Source: Thuidium tamariscinum
Lineage: Eukaryota > Streptophyta > Bryopsida > Hypnales > Thuidiaceae
Reading direction: 5' to 3'
NCBI GenBank assembly: GCA_947034885.2
Contig: OX344751.2
Span: forward strand, 46,715,082-46,779,081
Length of the DNA: 64,000 nt
In this document: piece after piece, positions 1 through 11,848 of the stretch
Position numbering within the stretch: position 1 is the first letter of the stretch
How the letters are laid out: every line of letters starts with the position of its first letter
The notes under the pieces: generated by a model
Databases searched by the model: none
Told to the model about the DNA's origin: nothing
Seen by the model: the letters and a program-made list of their open reading frames with translations, nothing else
Translations under genes and position numbers: made by a program

Positions 1-1990
1 TCTACTTCAAATACTAGTCTTTGAAGCAATCCTAAAATTTTCATTTGTAATTATTTTTTAACAAAATTTAGTTATAGAATGCTTTAGTTATCTCGTTTGA
101 GTATGCCTTATAAGATTCTGAAATAAAAACGTTATCAATTTGCATGATCACAATGCTTGGATTTTAGAAAGAAGTTATCCTTTGCAAATGGTTAGATTTC
201 AACTTTGAAGCATTTAAACTAAAAATGTGTAGATGTTATAATTTGAAACCCTCCATACTAAGTTGAAAAAATAAGTATTCATAATCATGCTTGAAAAAAA
301 TAGTAACCATAAAGTTATAGTAAATGATTTGAAACACTAAATTGTTGAGTTTTTCCTAGGTGTTTGGATTGCCTTAATTGGTTGCAAAAGAAATCACATA
401 TTGTATAATTACTTTTTAACAATGTAGTCAAAACTTATGAAAATTGATTCACTTTAACTTAAGATACTCCTTAACCATATGTTGTGTGAAATTTTCAAGA
501 AAAAAATAATAATAATTCTATCCTCCGTGAGCTATTCAAAATTTCTATATTGTACCAAAAACGTTGTTTGGTCCTTTAGGGGATAATTTTCTTTTAGATC
601 ACAACTAAATTTTTCCTCAAACTTTCATAGAAATGTTTTATAGATTGCAGAGTTACTACAACTTTCATAGATTTACTTTTGGACTTTGTCCATTGATACT
701 AGTATGGTTGTTCAAATAAAAAAGCTTCAAATCCATACTTAGTTCCATTCATCACTCTTTGCTTCTAGGTACAAAAGAGGAATTTTGTCACTCAATGTTG
801 CCCTAGGTGGTGTCCCTTGCCAACTCCATACTGAAAATCTTTCCCCCTTTTTTTGGGTCATATCTCAGTTTATTGGCTTTGCAGTGTAGGTTGTAATTTG
901 GAGAGAGAGTGACAACACTCAGAGCATTTCTTGCACCCCTCCAATTATTCCAACCCTTTCAATTGAAATTTGTCCACTTTCTAAGGGATGGCTACTTGTA
1001 TCCCCAATAGTACACTCACTAAATATACTTCCAATCAATCACAAGTTGTGGAACTTGCAAAAGCAATAAGTATCCTATCATTTATTATGGTGACTTGCTA
1101 ATTCCAAGAGAATATGTAGCATGTTGAGGGTTTCGTGACCCCTTCAAATATGGCTTATTTGGTGTTATAAAATGAAGATAAAATGAAGATGGAGCCTGAT
1201 ATACACTAGAATTGATTGCTTGTAATCCAAAAATTAGAGGAGAGGGGATAAAGTAGACCAACCTAATTCCATCTGCAACCCATTTCCATCACCCTATATT
1301 TGGCCCCATTCCACCCATTCCACTATCCAAATTTGTCCAGAAATGAGCAATTTTTGTCTAAAAATGTGACAAAATCAATGCATATATGTCATTTAGGATA
1401 ACGTGGCTACAACTGGTTGGTGAATACCTAAATGCTTATAGGGACATAAGAAGGTGGTTATGGGTTGTTATTAGGACGTTGATGACCCTAATCATGGGCA
1501 CTTTTGTGATTTAGGGTTGAATACTTCAAAAAATCACGAAAATTACAATTTTGATTAGAAAATTGTAATTCCACTTGAGTTGGACTTGTGAAAAATATGC
1601 ATGCGCACACTTCTGAAAAATATGTGTCCCTCGTAGAATTGGCCCCAAGACAGTCCGGTTGCAAATCGGAGTGCTAATAGGTCGGTCTCCCTTCCTTGGA
1701 GGGCTGTAGGAGATGCTCTCAGGGACCAGGCTCTGTCATATCCAACCAAATTTCACTCAACCCCGCAATTCCGAATTGGTTGATAAGTTATTTGGAAATC
1801 CTGTCATGTGGCAGTCAATGCACTTGCGAACACAAGCCCCAGCCACTTCACTCCGGAGTTGTGCACTGGGTTGGTACAGCCTCGCTTCAGCTTCAGTTAA
1901 CTTACTGTAAGTTATTTGTATCTTGCTCACTTGTAAGTTATTGTGCCACTTGCCTCCCCAGGGCTGTGTTTGGCGGGGCAGGGAGAACTG
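1..1990. other. AT-rich intergenic DNA, no gene seen
   Basis: All open frames are short (about 60-110 codons), carry no recognisable motif and run through AT-rich, poly-A/poly-T sequence typical of intergenic plant DNA. I see no tRNA-like cloverleaf and no convincing transposon ends here. Confidence 0.6.
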
Positions 1991-2199
1991 ACCCCCTCGC
2001 TCGGCCACTTGGGTAAAACGCTGTAATTTTTTATTTTTCACACAAATTTGTTTTTGCAAATTTTGAATTCATATTTGCAATCAGAGACCGCAAATTAGCT
2101 AGGGGGCGAAGAAAGTAGGGGTGATCACGGCCCAAACTAGGGGGCTTTTTGTTTTGATTGCACCTCTGGTAAAACATGGTAAGGCCGAGCGAGGGGGCC
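1991..2199. mobile_element. Small inverted-repeat element (MITE-like)
   Basis: A 15-bp perfect inverted repeat, CCCCCTCGCTCGGCC at 1992-2006 and its reverse complement at 2183-2197, encloses about 175 bp of AT-rich DNA. The core (about 2060-2105) contains a CAGAGACC...AATTAGCT segment that reappears at about 6382-6402 inside the 6272-6521 inverted-repeat element, so the two may share an ancestor. No target duplication is clear. It has no coding capacity. It may be a decayed miniature transposon, but chance pairing of GC-rich words cannot be ruled out. Confidence 0.4.
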
Positions 2200-2270
2200 A
2201 ATCCACCCAGATCTGTTTGGCGGGCTCTTCATTGTTCTCTTTTTTATTGCCGTAAAGTTTCTTCAAGTGT

Positions 2271-2545
2271 AAGGTAGGTACACCCAAAAGCGCCACTTAT
2301 TCATACTGAGCCTAGTTCCTGCTATTAATTAGTTCAAATTTTTATGTAGTCTTGTTTGCAAGTGAAAGCATGTTCCAACGCACTAAAGAACGCAAGATTT
2401 GGATACCGTATGCAAAAGTTATTAACAGTCAAAGTCTGTTTCTGAAAGCGCCATCTACAGTCTGTGAACATGGCTGATTTCGGAAATGTATGTGCACTGT
2501 AGATGGCGCTTTTAGGAACAGGGCGCTTTTGGGTGTACCTACCTT
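2271..2545. mobile_element. Nested foldback element
   Basis: A 24-bp perfect inverted repeat (2271-2294 against 2522-2545, key word GGTAGGTACACCCAAAAGCG) encloses a second perfect 17-bp inverted repeat (2445-2461 against 2496-2512, word AAAGCGCCATCTACAGT). Both arms share the AAGCGCC word. The 275-bp unit has no coding capacity and would fold into a cruciform or hairpin. A miniature or foldback transposon is the simplest reading. No unambiguous target duplication is visible. Confidence 0.5.
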
Positions 2546-3173
2546 ACTTGTGTCAAAAAAAGGAAAAGCCAAAAAGAGTTGTGCAGTGCACCGACTGGCT
2601 CACTCCGTCTGGTGGAAGGGCCAAGCACTAAGTGAAGAGTTATACTTCAGCTCTTGATGACGGACAGTGATAAAGGCTCCACCACAGTTGGGCCACAGGA
2701 AGGTAAGTTCCGCTCAGTTAACTTAGCTGCCACTGCAAGCAATTTGTCTCCATCAGCACAGCCCTCCGTTTTTTTCATTTCTTCTTCATTTCTTCTTTTA
2801 GCAAATGGCCAAGACCGTTGCATCATTGAAAAGGAACAGCCCTCCATTTCATTTGGGTCGAAAATAAAATTAACCTACAATTTTTTTTAAGAAGGAGCAC
2901 AGCCCCAACTTGAAACTTCTGCAAAATCTGATCCTTGGAGTCTGCGACTTGTGACTTGTGCCCTCCACATGGCTGGCTGGACTGAAGACCAGGGCTGACA
3001 AAAATAATAACTTAGCATCGTTCTATGATAAGTTACCGCAGCCTGGAACTTGGTGGCTCTGATGAATAACATAATGGAATGAGTGTTGGGCAGGCTGGGG
3101 TTTCAAAGCAATGGCGACAGGTAACAACCAGCTTGATGGCGACAGGCGGACCACATCAGGAGGAGGAGGAAGC
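2546..3173. other. Intergenic spacer between foldback and TTAA element
   Basis: Somewhat GC-richer than the flanks, with short open frames on both strands lacking motifs. Nothing supportable as a gene was seen. Confidence 0.5.
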
Positions 3174-3899
3174 TTAACCCTTAAAGGACGGGCCACTGGT
3201 TGGAAGCCCCATTGCTGGTCACTCAATTTGATACCGTTTAGGAACCAATAGAGTATGAAATTTTTATTTTTTATTTTTCAGAGATGGAAGCACATGTCTT
3301 CTACACTGTGCAGAAATCTCAGATTTTTTTGAGGAAAATTGATTTTGATGAGATTTTTGGAAGAAAAAATGAAGAAAAAATCATAGAAAATAGAAAATTA
3401 TCTCAAAAAATTTGAAAATTTCACGATGTGTGTAAATTGTAGTGACAAACATCATGGTGTAAACTCAACTTCCGTGTACACCTATTTATAGGTTGCAGTG
3501 AACATTAAAAATGCAGCCAAAATTCCAATTGCAATAAAAGATTCAATTTTCCAAATTTTTCCAAAATTCCAATTGGAGTAGAAACTAGAAGAAAAGACCT
3601 TCATTTCATTAGTTGGACTCAAACTCAAAAAATGTCATTTTCAAGGAGAAATTTCAGATTCAGTCAATTTCTCAATATACACTAAAATGGCAAATTTTGC
3701 CATCCGTTTTCTCTAGTTACTTCTCAACTACATAAAAACAAATAGTAGATAGACTAAAAACTCAATTGGAGAGTCTTTACAATTCACCATGAAAGGTCAT
3801 TAAAAAAAAGTGGATGAAAAAACTGTTGTTCACATATTGTGTTGCCCTGCGAAGTCATCCAAACGCCAAAAATTGGCGCTGGCGACGCTTAGGGGTTAA
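3174..3899. mobile_element. TTAA-flanked non-autonomous element, copy 1
   Basis: The left end reads TTAA-CCCTTAAAGGACG (TTAA at 3174-3177). The right end, read inward on the minus strand, is TTAA-CCCCTAAGCGTCG (TTAA at 3896-3899). TTAA target duplications next to a CCC terminus are the hallmark of the piggyBac superfamily. The interior (about 718 bp) is AT-rich with no transposase frame, so this would be a non-autonomous derivative. Similar ends recur at 9956, 15900, 20162 and 52107. The inverted repeat is short and imperfect, so superfamily assignment is an inference. Confidence 0.5.
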
Positions 3900-4056
3900 C
3901 TTAACATCTGAACTTCATGTAACTTACTGCCCCCTTGGCCGCAGGGAGTTGAAGGGAGTGTGATAAAAGGAGCCAGCCAGTGTTGCACCAGATGGAGGGA
4001 CCAGATGGAGGGACTGAGTATCAAGAGTTTTTTTTATTATTGCTGGGTTTCACTAA
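3900..4056. other. Short spacer with TAA target site
   Basis: Unique-looking sequence between two transposon-like elements. The TAA at 4054-4056 is the left copy of the target duplication of the following element. Confidence 0.4.
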
Positions 4057-5707
4057 GAGCATCTCCACCCATTCACGGGATATAAGGACGGGAAAATGGA
4101 TTTTCATGAGCCCTGCATGTGAGGTTTCTCTTGGCCGGGGAGACCCCATCCATTCGTGCCTTGACAACACAGGCAAAGAGTTGAATCACATGTTTCCATG
4201 CGGTTGCTTTAATTGTTGATTGTCAAGGTTGTTGAACTTCGGGAACTAGGGAAAAAAATACTATATTGAGATAAACTCAACAAGCTGTAAGCTTTGATTT
4301 GCTTGAGAATTGAAGATCTATAAAATGCACTTCTAGGTCTAAATCCACTTTTGAATCTAGATCCAAACATTGGAAAACTATTTGTTCTAATTTTTTTTAA
4401 TATTGAGTTAAAAAATTAATCCAATAAGTAATTTCTTAAAAACAATCATATCGTAGTTTGCTCCAAAACAAGATGCTCCATAAGCTACATCACTAATCCA
4501 AATGAAATGAATGAAAGCTATGTACACAAAAAATAAATCTTTAAGATACTAATAAATTAATCATTCAAATATTAGAAGTTGTAAAAATTTAATTCAAAAT
4601 AAAAGTTAAACATAGAAAGTGTGCTTGAGGTGTGTTTGAGGTAGACCTCAAGTACACCTCAAACACACTTTTATTTTTCACATTAAATTTAGTTTAAAAT
4701 AGAAAAAAAAACAATCTATTGAGGTAGACTTTAGATCAATACCAAAAGTAAAAGAATGTGTTGAAGTAGGCTAGAGGTAATGTAAAAGAGTATTGAAGTA
4801 AAGAAAAAGATTATGTTGAGGTAAAGTACAAAAATTTATTGAAGTAAAATTGAAGCAAGGTAAAATTGTGTACTGAAATATACATAAGATGCACCTAAAG
4901 CACACTTTTTATTCTTACATAGAAGTTGATTTATAAAAATAAAAAATAAATGTATTGCCGTGTGCTTGAGGTGTGCTTGAGGTCCACCTCAAGCACATCA
5001 AACCCAATTTGATAAAAGTAAAAGAAAAAAAATTAAATTCCAAATTCAATGGGGACTAAATTATTGTGCTTGAGGTGTGCTTGAGGTCCATCTCATGCAC
5101 ACTTCAAGCACAATTTGATAAAAGTAAAAGAAAAATAAATTTAATTCCAAATTCAATGGGAATTAAATTATTGTATTTGAGGTGTGCCTGAGGTGACCTC
5201 AAACACACCTCAAGAACAATTTGATAAAAGAAAAAGAAAAAGAAATTTAATTCCAAATTCAATGGGGAATAAATTATTGTGCTTGAGGTGGACCTCAAGT
5301 ACACTTGAAGCATAATTCAACACAATTTTTTTTTCTTAAAATTCAAATTCAATGAGAAATAAAATACATATTGAGCTGTGCTTGAGTTGTGCTTGAGGTC
5401 TACCTGAAGCACTCGTTAAGCACAGCTCAACACAAATTTTGATTTCCTGATAGAATTTGAATTTATAAAAAAAATTGTGTTTAGTGGTACTTTAATTGTG
5501 CTTTAGTTGTATTTGGGAGCTAACATGTTATTAAACCTTCTCGGTCAACTCGCTTGGAGGGGACAAGAACTTGTAGTTTCTAGAGAGGTTTTTGGTGTGA
5601 CCAACTTCATTTCCTCTCGGGGCAGGTCATTGGTGGTGCATGTTTTGGAGGCTGGGCCCGCCCTGACTCGGGGTGGCTTCCTTTCCACTGAATGGGTGGA
5701 GATGGTC
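4057..5707. mobile_element. PIF/Harbinger-like non-autonomous element
   Basis: Terminal inverted repeats GAGCATCTCCACCCATTC (4057-4074) and, read on the minus strand from 5707, GACCATCTCCACCCATTC match at 17 of 18 positions. Each end is followed outward by TAA (4054-4056 and 5708-5710), the 3-bp TWA target duplication expected of PIF/Harbinger elements. The element is about 1.65 kb, lacks a transposase frame and carries a tandem array of palindromic units in its middle. The ends are GC-richer than the AT-rich interior. Ends and target duplication are seen directly; the superfamily is inferred from them. Confidence 0.65.
4962..5460. repeat. ~105-bp tandem array of palindromic TTGAGGT units
   Basis: The word GTGCTTGAGGTGTGCTTGAGG or close variants starts at about 4962, 5066, 5173, 5279 and 5378, giving a period of about 99-107 bp. 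Each unit has a palindromic head (TTGAGGT...ACCTCAA) and an AT-rich tail (AATTTGATAAAAG...AATTCAATGGGG). A further divergent head lies at 4621-4668. The array sits inside the 4057-5707 element and encodes nothing recognisable. Confidence 0.75.
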
Positions 5708-6271
5708 TAAGACAATATTCAAGTTTTTGTAAAATGTGAGCTCAAAAGCCTGGGTTCCAAGGATTGTAGAGAGAACTAAAGATTTTGGCAAAGATGACAT
5801 CAATTTGGGTTCATCACTTCCTGAAATTCCACCTACAATGGAAATACCCAAAACCATCCAAATAAGGAATTCAACATAGTTGAAGACATCTTTTTCTAAA
5901 AATGATATTTTTCTAGTATTAGCGAGCGAAAATCATGAATATTAGAAAAAAAAATTAAATTTTTTTGAATCAGTATGCAATCTCTATAAATTTTCAAAGT
6001 GTTGGCTCCCTAAACCACTAGAACCGTCCTATAGGTGCACCTTTAATTGAACTCTGCTAAAATCAGTTGTCAGTGAATGAAAATTATACATGTTTCTTAC
6101 AACTGCATCATCAAATTAGAATTAAACATTTGTCAGACACTTTAATGAATGCTTATGGACAGCTTTAGTGAAACTCTAGGGTCCAAGAATATGTACAAGG
6201 ATGAAAATGGGTGTTTCTCCCTTACAATTGAAAGTATCCATATCAATTGAAACTATTGTACTTGGGCAATG

Positions 6272-6521
6272 TTAAATCCTACCATCAAAGGTGGGCCCGC
6301 ATGCTGGATTTATCCCAAGGAAAAACACTGAAAGTTTTTATTTATTTGTTTATTTATTTTTAATTTTTAATTCATATTCATAATCAGAGACCCCAAAAAT
6401 TAGCTGGGGAGGGTCATAACAATCCAAAAAATCCAACACAAAAAATAAACCCTAAACACTTGTCAACCCCTAGCAAAACAAGTTTTATCCCGCTGCACCC
6501 ACCTTTGATGGTAGGATTTAA
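6272..6521. mobile_element. 250-bp MITE-like inverted-repeat element
   Basis: A 25-bp perfect inverted repeat lies at 6271-6295 and 6498-6522 (word ATCCTACCATCAAAGGTGGG). TTAA occurs at the outer edge of both arms (6272-6275 and 6518-6521). The core at about 6382-6402 (CAGAGACCCCAAAAATTAGC) resembles the core of the 1991-2199 element. No coding capacity. The terminal perfect repeat with short length fits a miniature inverted-repeat transposon. Confidence 0.6.
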
Positions 6522-9500
6522 CGTTCTGCGGTGGTACTTGTAGTATCTGCACTTTGGAATGGTATAATTTTTGTAATCTTCAGATATTTCAAATTTTTTT
6601 CCTGTACAGTTTTTTAAAAATAATACTAATTTGCAATGATATACAAGTAAAAAAAGCTGCTCGTAACTTCTACGGCCCCAAATAACTCCCACTGCACAAG
6701 TTCTTGAAAACAAAAAAATGCGGACTGAAGCTGATAACTTTATTGCAACGAAGTTATGACCTCTTGCAGCACAAGAATAAGTTACGACTGTAGAAATAAC
6801 TTATGAATTTACCTTGCTGACAAAGAAGAGAATGTAAGATACTGTGACTTCTCTTATCAAAAAAGAATTTTTTTCTTAAAGTGTTGTTCTCTGCCCTTGT
6901 CCCACCCACCCACCTGAAAAAAAGAACAGAGGCCGCTTTTTCTCATCAGAAAAGTTACTCAAAACTGCCATTCCTATCGCGAAGGGAAAAATTATAATTG
7001 TTTTGCATGTCTAGAAGTAGGATCTTGTGGAAGAAATTTTGGATACTTTGACCATTTAGATTGCAAACTAATTGAAGCGAGGGGCGGGGGAGTGCACCTT
7101 GCATAGCCAACCTATACAACTTTGATTTAAAATTTTTGTAGGACATATGTTGATTTTATAAATTTCATGTACAAATATACTTAAAGCTTTTTAATAATTA
7201 AGTTTTTTCTTCTATCTTGTACCTACTTGTACTTAACAATTTCTTTTTAAATGGGCTTGCAAACATCAAATTAGACATTCTTTACAATTGGGAGGGAACA
7301 TTGCACTTGACTTATCCGTCAACCAGGAAAGATACTTTCAGATTTTTTTAGGAGGGAAAAAATTTGAATATACTATTTATTCTTTTTACAAAAAAATTGT
7401 CAAGTGAATTGTTTGTTATGGCACTCTATATTTTTATGATTTCTTACATTAAACCTTGTAAATTATTTTTGATATTATATTATTTAGAGTCTAGAAATTT
7501 TTACATTTTAGAAACACTTGATTGGGAGTACACCACCACTAAAAAACACTAAAAGTTTTCATAAAAAAACAAAAAGATAAAAGAGTTTTGTGAAAACAAA
7601 TTTATTTAAAAATTAATTAAATACCTAAAGGACTAGGGGTGTTTTTTAAGATAAATTGTCAAAAACTATTACTTTTTAGCGCCATGATCAAAATTGAAAA
7701 TAAGAAACATTTATTGAACTTCAACCATGCAGAAGCCATAGCATTCACTAGCTTCATATAAGGCTACCTTTTACTATGTCCAATCTAACATCTACAAAAT
7801 TCATCCAAAATATTTGCCAATAAATAACAAATGGATGAATAGGGAAGAAAGTAGGTTTATAGAGTTAGTCCCTTAATTCCAAAAAATCGTGCTAGAATTA
7901 GTAATTTAATTAAATCTAATGAGCTAATGACTAAATCATTCACCATATTGCATTTGAAGTCAAGGACATCAATACTAATATATTCTTTAACTATTTTCCT
8001 ACTATTCTTAATTGTGGAACTTCTTCCTATTATTTTTTTTGATGCATTTTGACAAGTGTCCTATTAGCTATTGATGGATGTAGAATATTCTACATCATTC
8101 TATCCAAGTAAAGGCAACTATATTTACTGCTATTGAATGTTATGAGTACACTAGACTATTATAGAAATGTAGCCAAAATAATTTGAGGCAATTGAATTTT
8201 CTTTTGACTATGTGGATTAGAAGGTTATAATGTTTGAAGTGAGAGAAGAACTTTTTGTTCATGCAAGATAAGGTCATCATGATTTAGGCCTTCTTATAAT
8301 AATTTTTTTACTTCATACCAAAATTAAGCCTCTACACCACATAGTCACATACCCCTCAAGTTCCAAGGTCTTTTGAGGATTAAAACACCATTGCTTTTGT
8401 AATTGTTGTGGTCCAAAATGTGTATGAGGTATAAAAATCTTGACTATACAATCTTGTAGTGTATATATTGTAAATGATGTGAATCAAATTTGGAGTCATT
8501 TTCAATATTTTCATATTTTAGTGTAGAAAATGGATGCTTAATTTTTCTAGAAATTCATTTGGATGTGAAAGTCAATTCCTAAACCTACTAAATGAACAAA
8601 ACTTAATGTACTATAGAGTATAGAAGATTGAAAACCAACATGCAAATACGATGGTGAAAAAAAATATCATTGATTGATCCATTGCAATTATGCCTTTGAA
8701 ATGCCTTTGAAATGTCAAGAAGTAGCAAGAAAATTTGCAAAAAATACATGTAAGGATGAGCATCCTTCTACTGTAATGCTTCTTAGTTACTTATAACTTT
8801 TTGGATTGATATGAAATTTTAACCATACAAACTAGACTAGTATTTGCAAGCTTTGTCAAAAAAATTATTAAAAACAAATACTATATAAGGAAGAAACAAG
8901 TTGCCAAAATTAATCACAATCCAAAATTGTCTAGATTTAAAACTTTGAATTTCTCCCAAACATTTAAATCAACTTGGATTGTTATGAAAATTGAACAGTG
9001 TAGCTAGACTTCAAGGTAAACATTACACAATACAATACATTTTGTTGAAAACAAACATTGGATGAAGGAAATACAAGCCTCCAAAGGTATAACCATGAAA
9101 ATGCAATTTGGTGAAGTCAATTTGAACACGCGAACTTCAACAAACTTTCAAAATATTAAGACACCATGGATCAATCTGAAATTTTCACAAACTAGAAGAA
9201 AAAATGCAATTTTTCAACAAATTTTATAGAATTTGGGACATCAAATGCAAAAGCTACAACACTTTGAATTGGACTTCTAGACCATGTGAGGACACTTTTG
9301 GTCTCTTTGGGCAATGAAAGGTTAAGTTATTCACCTTAATAGGTAGAAGCATGCAAAATTTTAGAAGCAATTATAGGGTCTACCTTACTCTATATCATCC
9401 TACCACATAAAGAGGTCAAGTGAATAGCCAATACATTAGTTTTTTTTAATGATTTTTTGAGCAACAAAGGATATTTTTTTAATTCAAATTCAAATGGAAA

Positions 9501-9955
9501 ATTCTTTAAAATAGGCACTTGAAGTATGTGGATTTTTTTTTCAAGAACCTTGAGATAGCATAGTTCAAGATAGAAGTATTTGTAGTTAGAAGAACAATTT
9601 TTTTCACACTTGACTTGTAAGGTTAGTAGGATTTTGGCTCCTCTTGGAAGAATCTTCTTTTGTAAAACTAAAGTATTTTTTTAATAGTTGAATACAATAA
9701 TATTTTAAAATATACATGCCAAATTTCAAAAGTAGAATTAGCAAAAGATACCATTTAAATTGCTTGAACTTTGGGGGGAGGACATCTTTTGATCTATTGT
9801 AGGTATTTCATCAAAAAAAAATTGAAAACCTTACAAAAGAGGTGAATGTCCCCATCTTGTGTCAAATTTCTAAAAACATCCATTTATTTTTTTATTTCAT
9901 TATCACCCATCCAAGTTCCAATTGTCTATCAAACAAACATTTGGTTCATTATAAA
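6522..9955. other. AT-rich intergenic DNA
   Basis: No frame longer than about 70 codons and no motif. A 20-bp perfect palindrome lies at 8087-8106. A short direct duplication (AAATGCCTTTG) occurs near 8696-8714. A possible worn TTAA-type element end (GGGCAATGAAAGGTTAA) ends near 9315. Nothing else supportable was seen; 5711-6271 is likewise empty. Confidence 0.5.
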
Positions 9956-10793
9956 TTAACCTTTAATGTCCAATTGTCCCTTTGGAGGGCAAAATGTATT
10001 TTGGGCCCTCTCCTACTATCTCAATTTTTTGAAACTTCTTGTAAAGATAGGTAAACACATTAGTTTTGTGGGAATATAATTTTTATTTCAATTGTAGTCC
10101 AAAAGCAAAAGTCACAACACAACGAGCCCTTCTTTTACGTGTAATTGGTAGAACCCCCTCATACAAAAAAAATTCAAAAATTTGTTACTTATTTCTTGTA
10201 GAATTATATACATAAGAAAGCTTTGATTTGTTCCTTTTAGATCAATTGTTATGTGAAATTTATAGACAATCTTATTTCTTATAGACAATTAGAGCATCTT
10301 TTTGAAGAAAAAAATATTTATTTAATTTTTGGATGCATTCTTCACCTCAAAGCCCCTAAAAAAATGTTTGACAAGATTAATTATACTTGTTGGAACAATC
10401 TCACCGTGAGGAATTTTATATTCAATCCCATCTTAGATCTATTAACAATTTAGTTTTTCATTCAATTGTGGACCTATTTCTACTTAACAATTTTTTTAAG
10501 AATGAAAATCAAGTGGTTTTTTGGGGGAATTTTTATCCTAGACTATTGACTCAATTTTTCAATACAGAAGCTCTAAATTTATAGGTTGGAGTGCAGAGAA
10601 TTTTTACAAATGGTAGTTGAAGTTATTTGAAATTGCAAACTAGCATTAAGAAAATTTCCAACTTTGAATGCTAAAATCTTTCAATCCTTTTAGTCAAACA
10701 TGTATAAATTTTTTTTCTTGGATGACAACAACAAAAATAGCAGTTTCTAGTCATTTTTGGCAAAAAAATGGCCTTGGGACTTTAAGGATAAAA
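9956..10793. mobile_element. TTAA-flanked element, copy 2 (same family as 20162-21078)
   Basis: The left end is TTAA-CCTTTAATGTCC. Recognisable similarity to 20162-21078 runs along its length: TCCCTTTGGAGGGCAAAATG near 9976, the TGTGGGAATATAATTTTTATT stretch near 10068, the AATCTCACCRT stretch near 10397, and an ending GCCTTGGGACTTTAAGG near 10771-10787 where the other copy has GCCTTGGTCCTTAAGGGG. The right TTAA is mutated. No transposase frame is present. Two diverged copies sharing both ends support a real dispersed element. Confidence 0.55.
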
Positions 10794-11535
10794 ATGGCAT
10801 CAAAGTTTATGATGAACTCTAGTAATTGTTTTATTTTAAAACTTCAATTAGGGATTTTTTTAGGTGATTTTTATATTGTAAGTTGATGAAAAAATTTACT
10901 ACTGATAAATATAGATTCAAATTGATGGAAAAAAAAATTAAAGTCCCTTAACTGAGGTACAACTACTACAAAATTTTGAATACTAACCTATGAGAATTAA
11001 GAATCTTTTTTGAAGAAAAAAATTACTTTAGAATTTTAAAATATTAAAAACATATTAATAAATAAGAATTGCAAAAGCAAGTAGGGGCCTTTGCATAAAA
11101 AGATTGGATGCAGTGCTAGTTATAAGGATGCTTTGCTCCAATGTTCATATTGTTTACTATCATTGATGGTCTTTCTTGCTTCTTCTCTCATACTCATCTC
11201 ATTCTAAGATGGAAAACTTTTTTGTTGCAAATATGAGATCTTCCTACAACTAAAAGGTGATTTTCAAGATTTGTAGTGTATATGGTGCTTGACATAGCCC
11301 ATTCTACAACAAGATTGACTCCTTTATCATCTCTAGTTCAATGCACATTCATCACCTCTCATTCTTATTGTTGCATTTATGAGCTTTACTTTAGTTTCTA
11401 TCTTTTTATGAAAGACAATGGATTGAGTATTGAAATGATGGAGTCCAACTACATTTTAAAGTACATCATAGATGCAAATATTGACAACAATATTTCCAAA
11501 ACTATTACATAGGAAATGAATCCCTAAGTAAAAAT
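10794..11535. other. AT-rich intergenic DNA
   Basis: Short open frames only, without motifs; nothing recognised. Confidence 0.5.
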
Positions 11536-11543
11536 AGAAACTA

Positions 11544-11840
11544 CCCGGGGAGGATACTTCTTGTATATTTGGGGGACCCACGTGCGGCGGTGGGGTATTT
11601 TTAGGGGGCTATCAATTACTTGTAATCATTACTTGGCAACATTAAAAGAGCCCCTATTTTACCATAAAGCAGAAAAATCAGCCATATTATCATCCCTATT
11701 TTATTTTTAAAACACTTTGCCTTTTTAATATCCCCTATTTTATACATAAATTTCTTATAAATTTTACTTAAGATTATTTAAATGTACCCTATATTCCGCC
11801 GCACGTAGGTTATTAAAAAACGGGAAGTGTCCTCCCCTAG
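11544..11840. mobile_element. hAT-like MITE with 8-bp target duplication
   Basis: The element is flanked by an exact 8-bp direct repeat AGAAACTA (11536-11543 and 11841-11848). Its ends are imperfect inverted repeats of about 50 bp: CCCGGGGAGGATACTTC...CACGTGCGGCGG on the left, and CTAGGGGAGGACACTTC...TACGTGCGGCGG read inward from the right. The 297-bp unit has no coding capacity. It shares terminal words (GTGCGGC, GGGGTATTTTT, GGGGGCTAT) with the 33076-34076 element, which also has an 8-bp duplication, so both belong to one family. Eight-base duplications are typical of the hAT superfamily. Confidence 0.75.
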
Positions 11841-11848
11841 AGAAACTA

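Noticed and set aside
1655..1680. GGTTGCAAATCGG as a tRNA B-box
   Set aside because: It differs from the GGTTCRANTCC consensus and no cloverleaf arms can be paired around it.
1696..2059. Overlapping frames of about 100 codons on both strands
   Set aside because: No motif, and they run into a small inverted-repeat element; considered chance frames.
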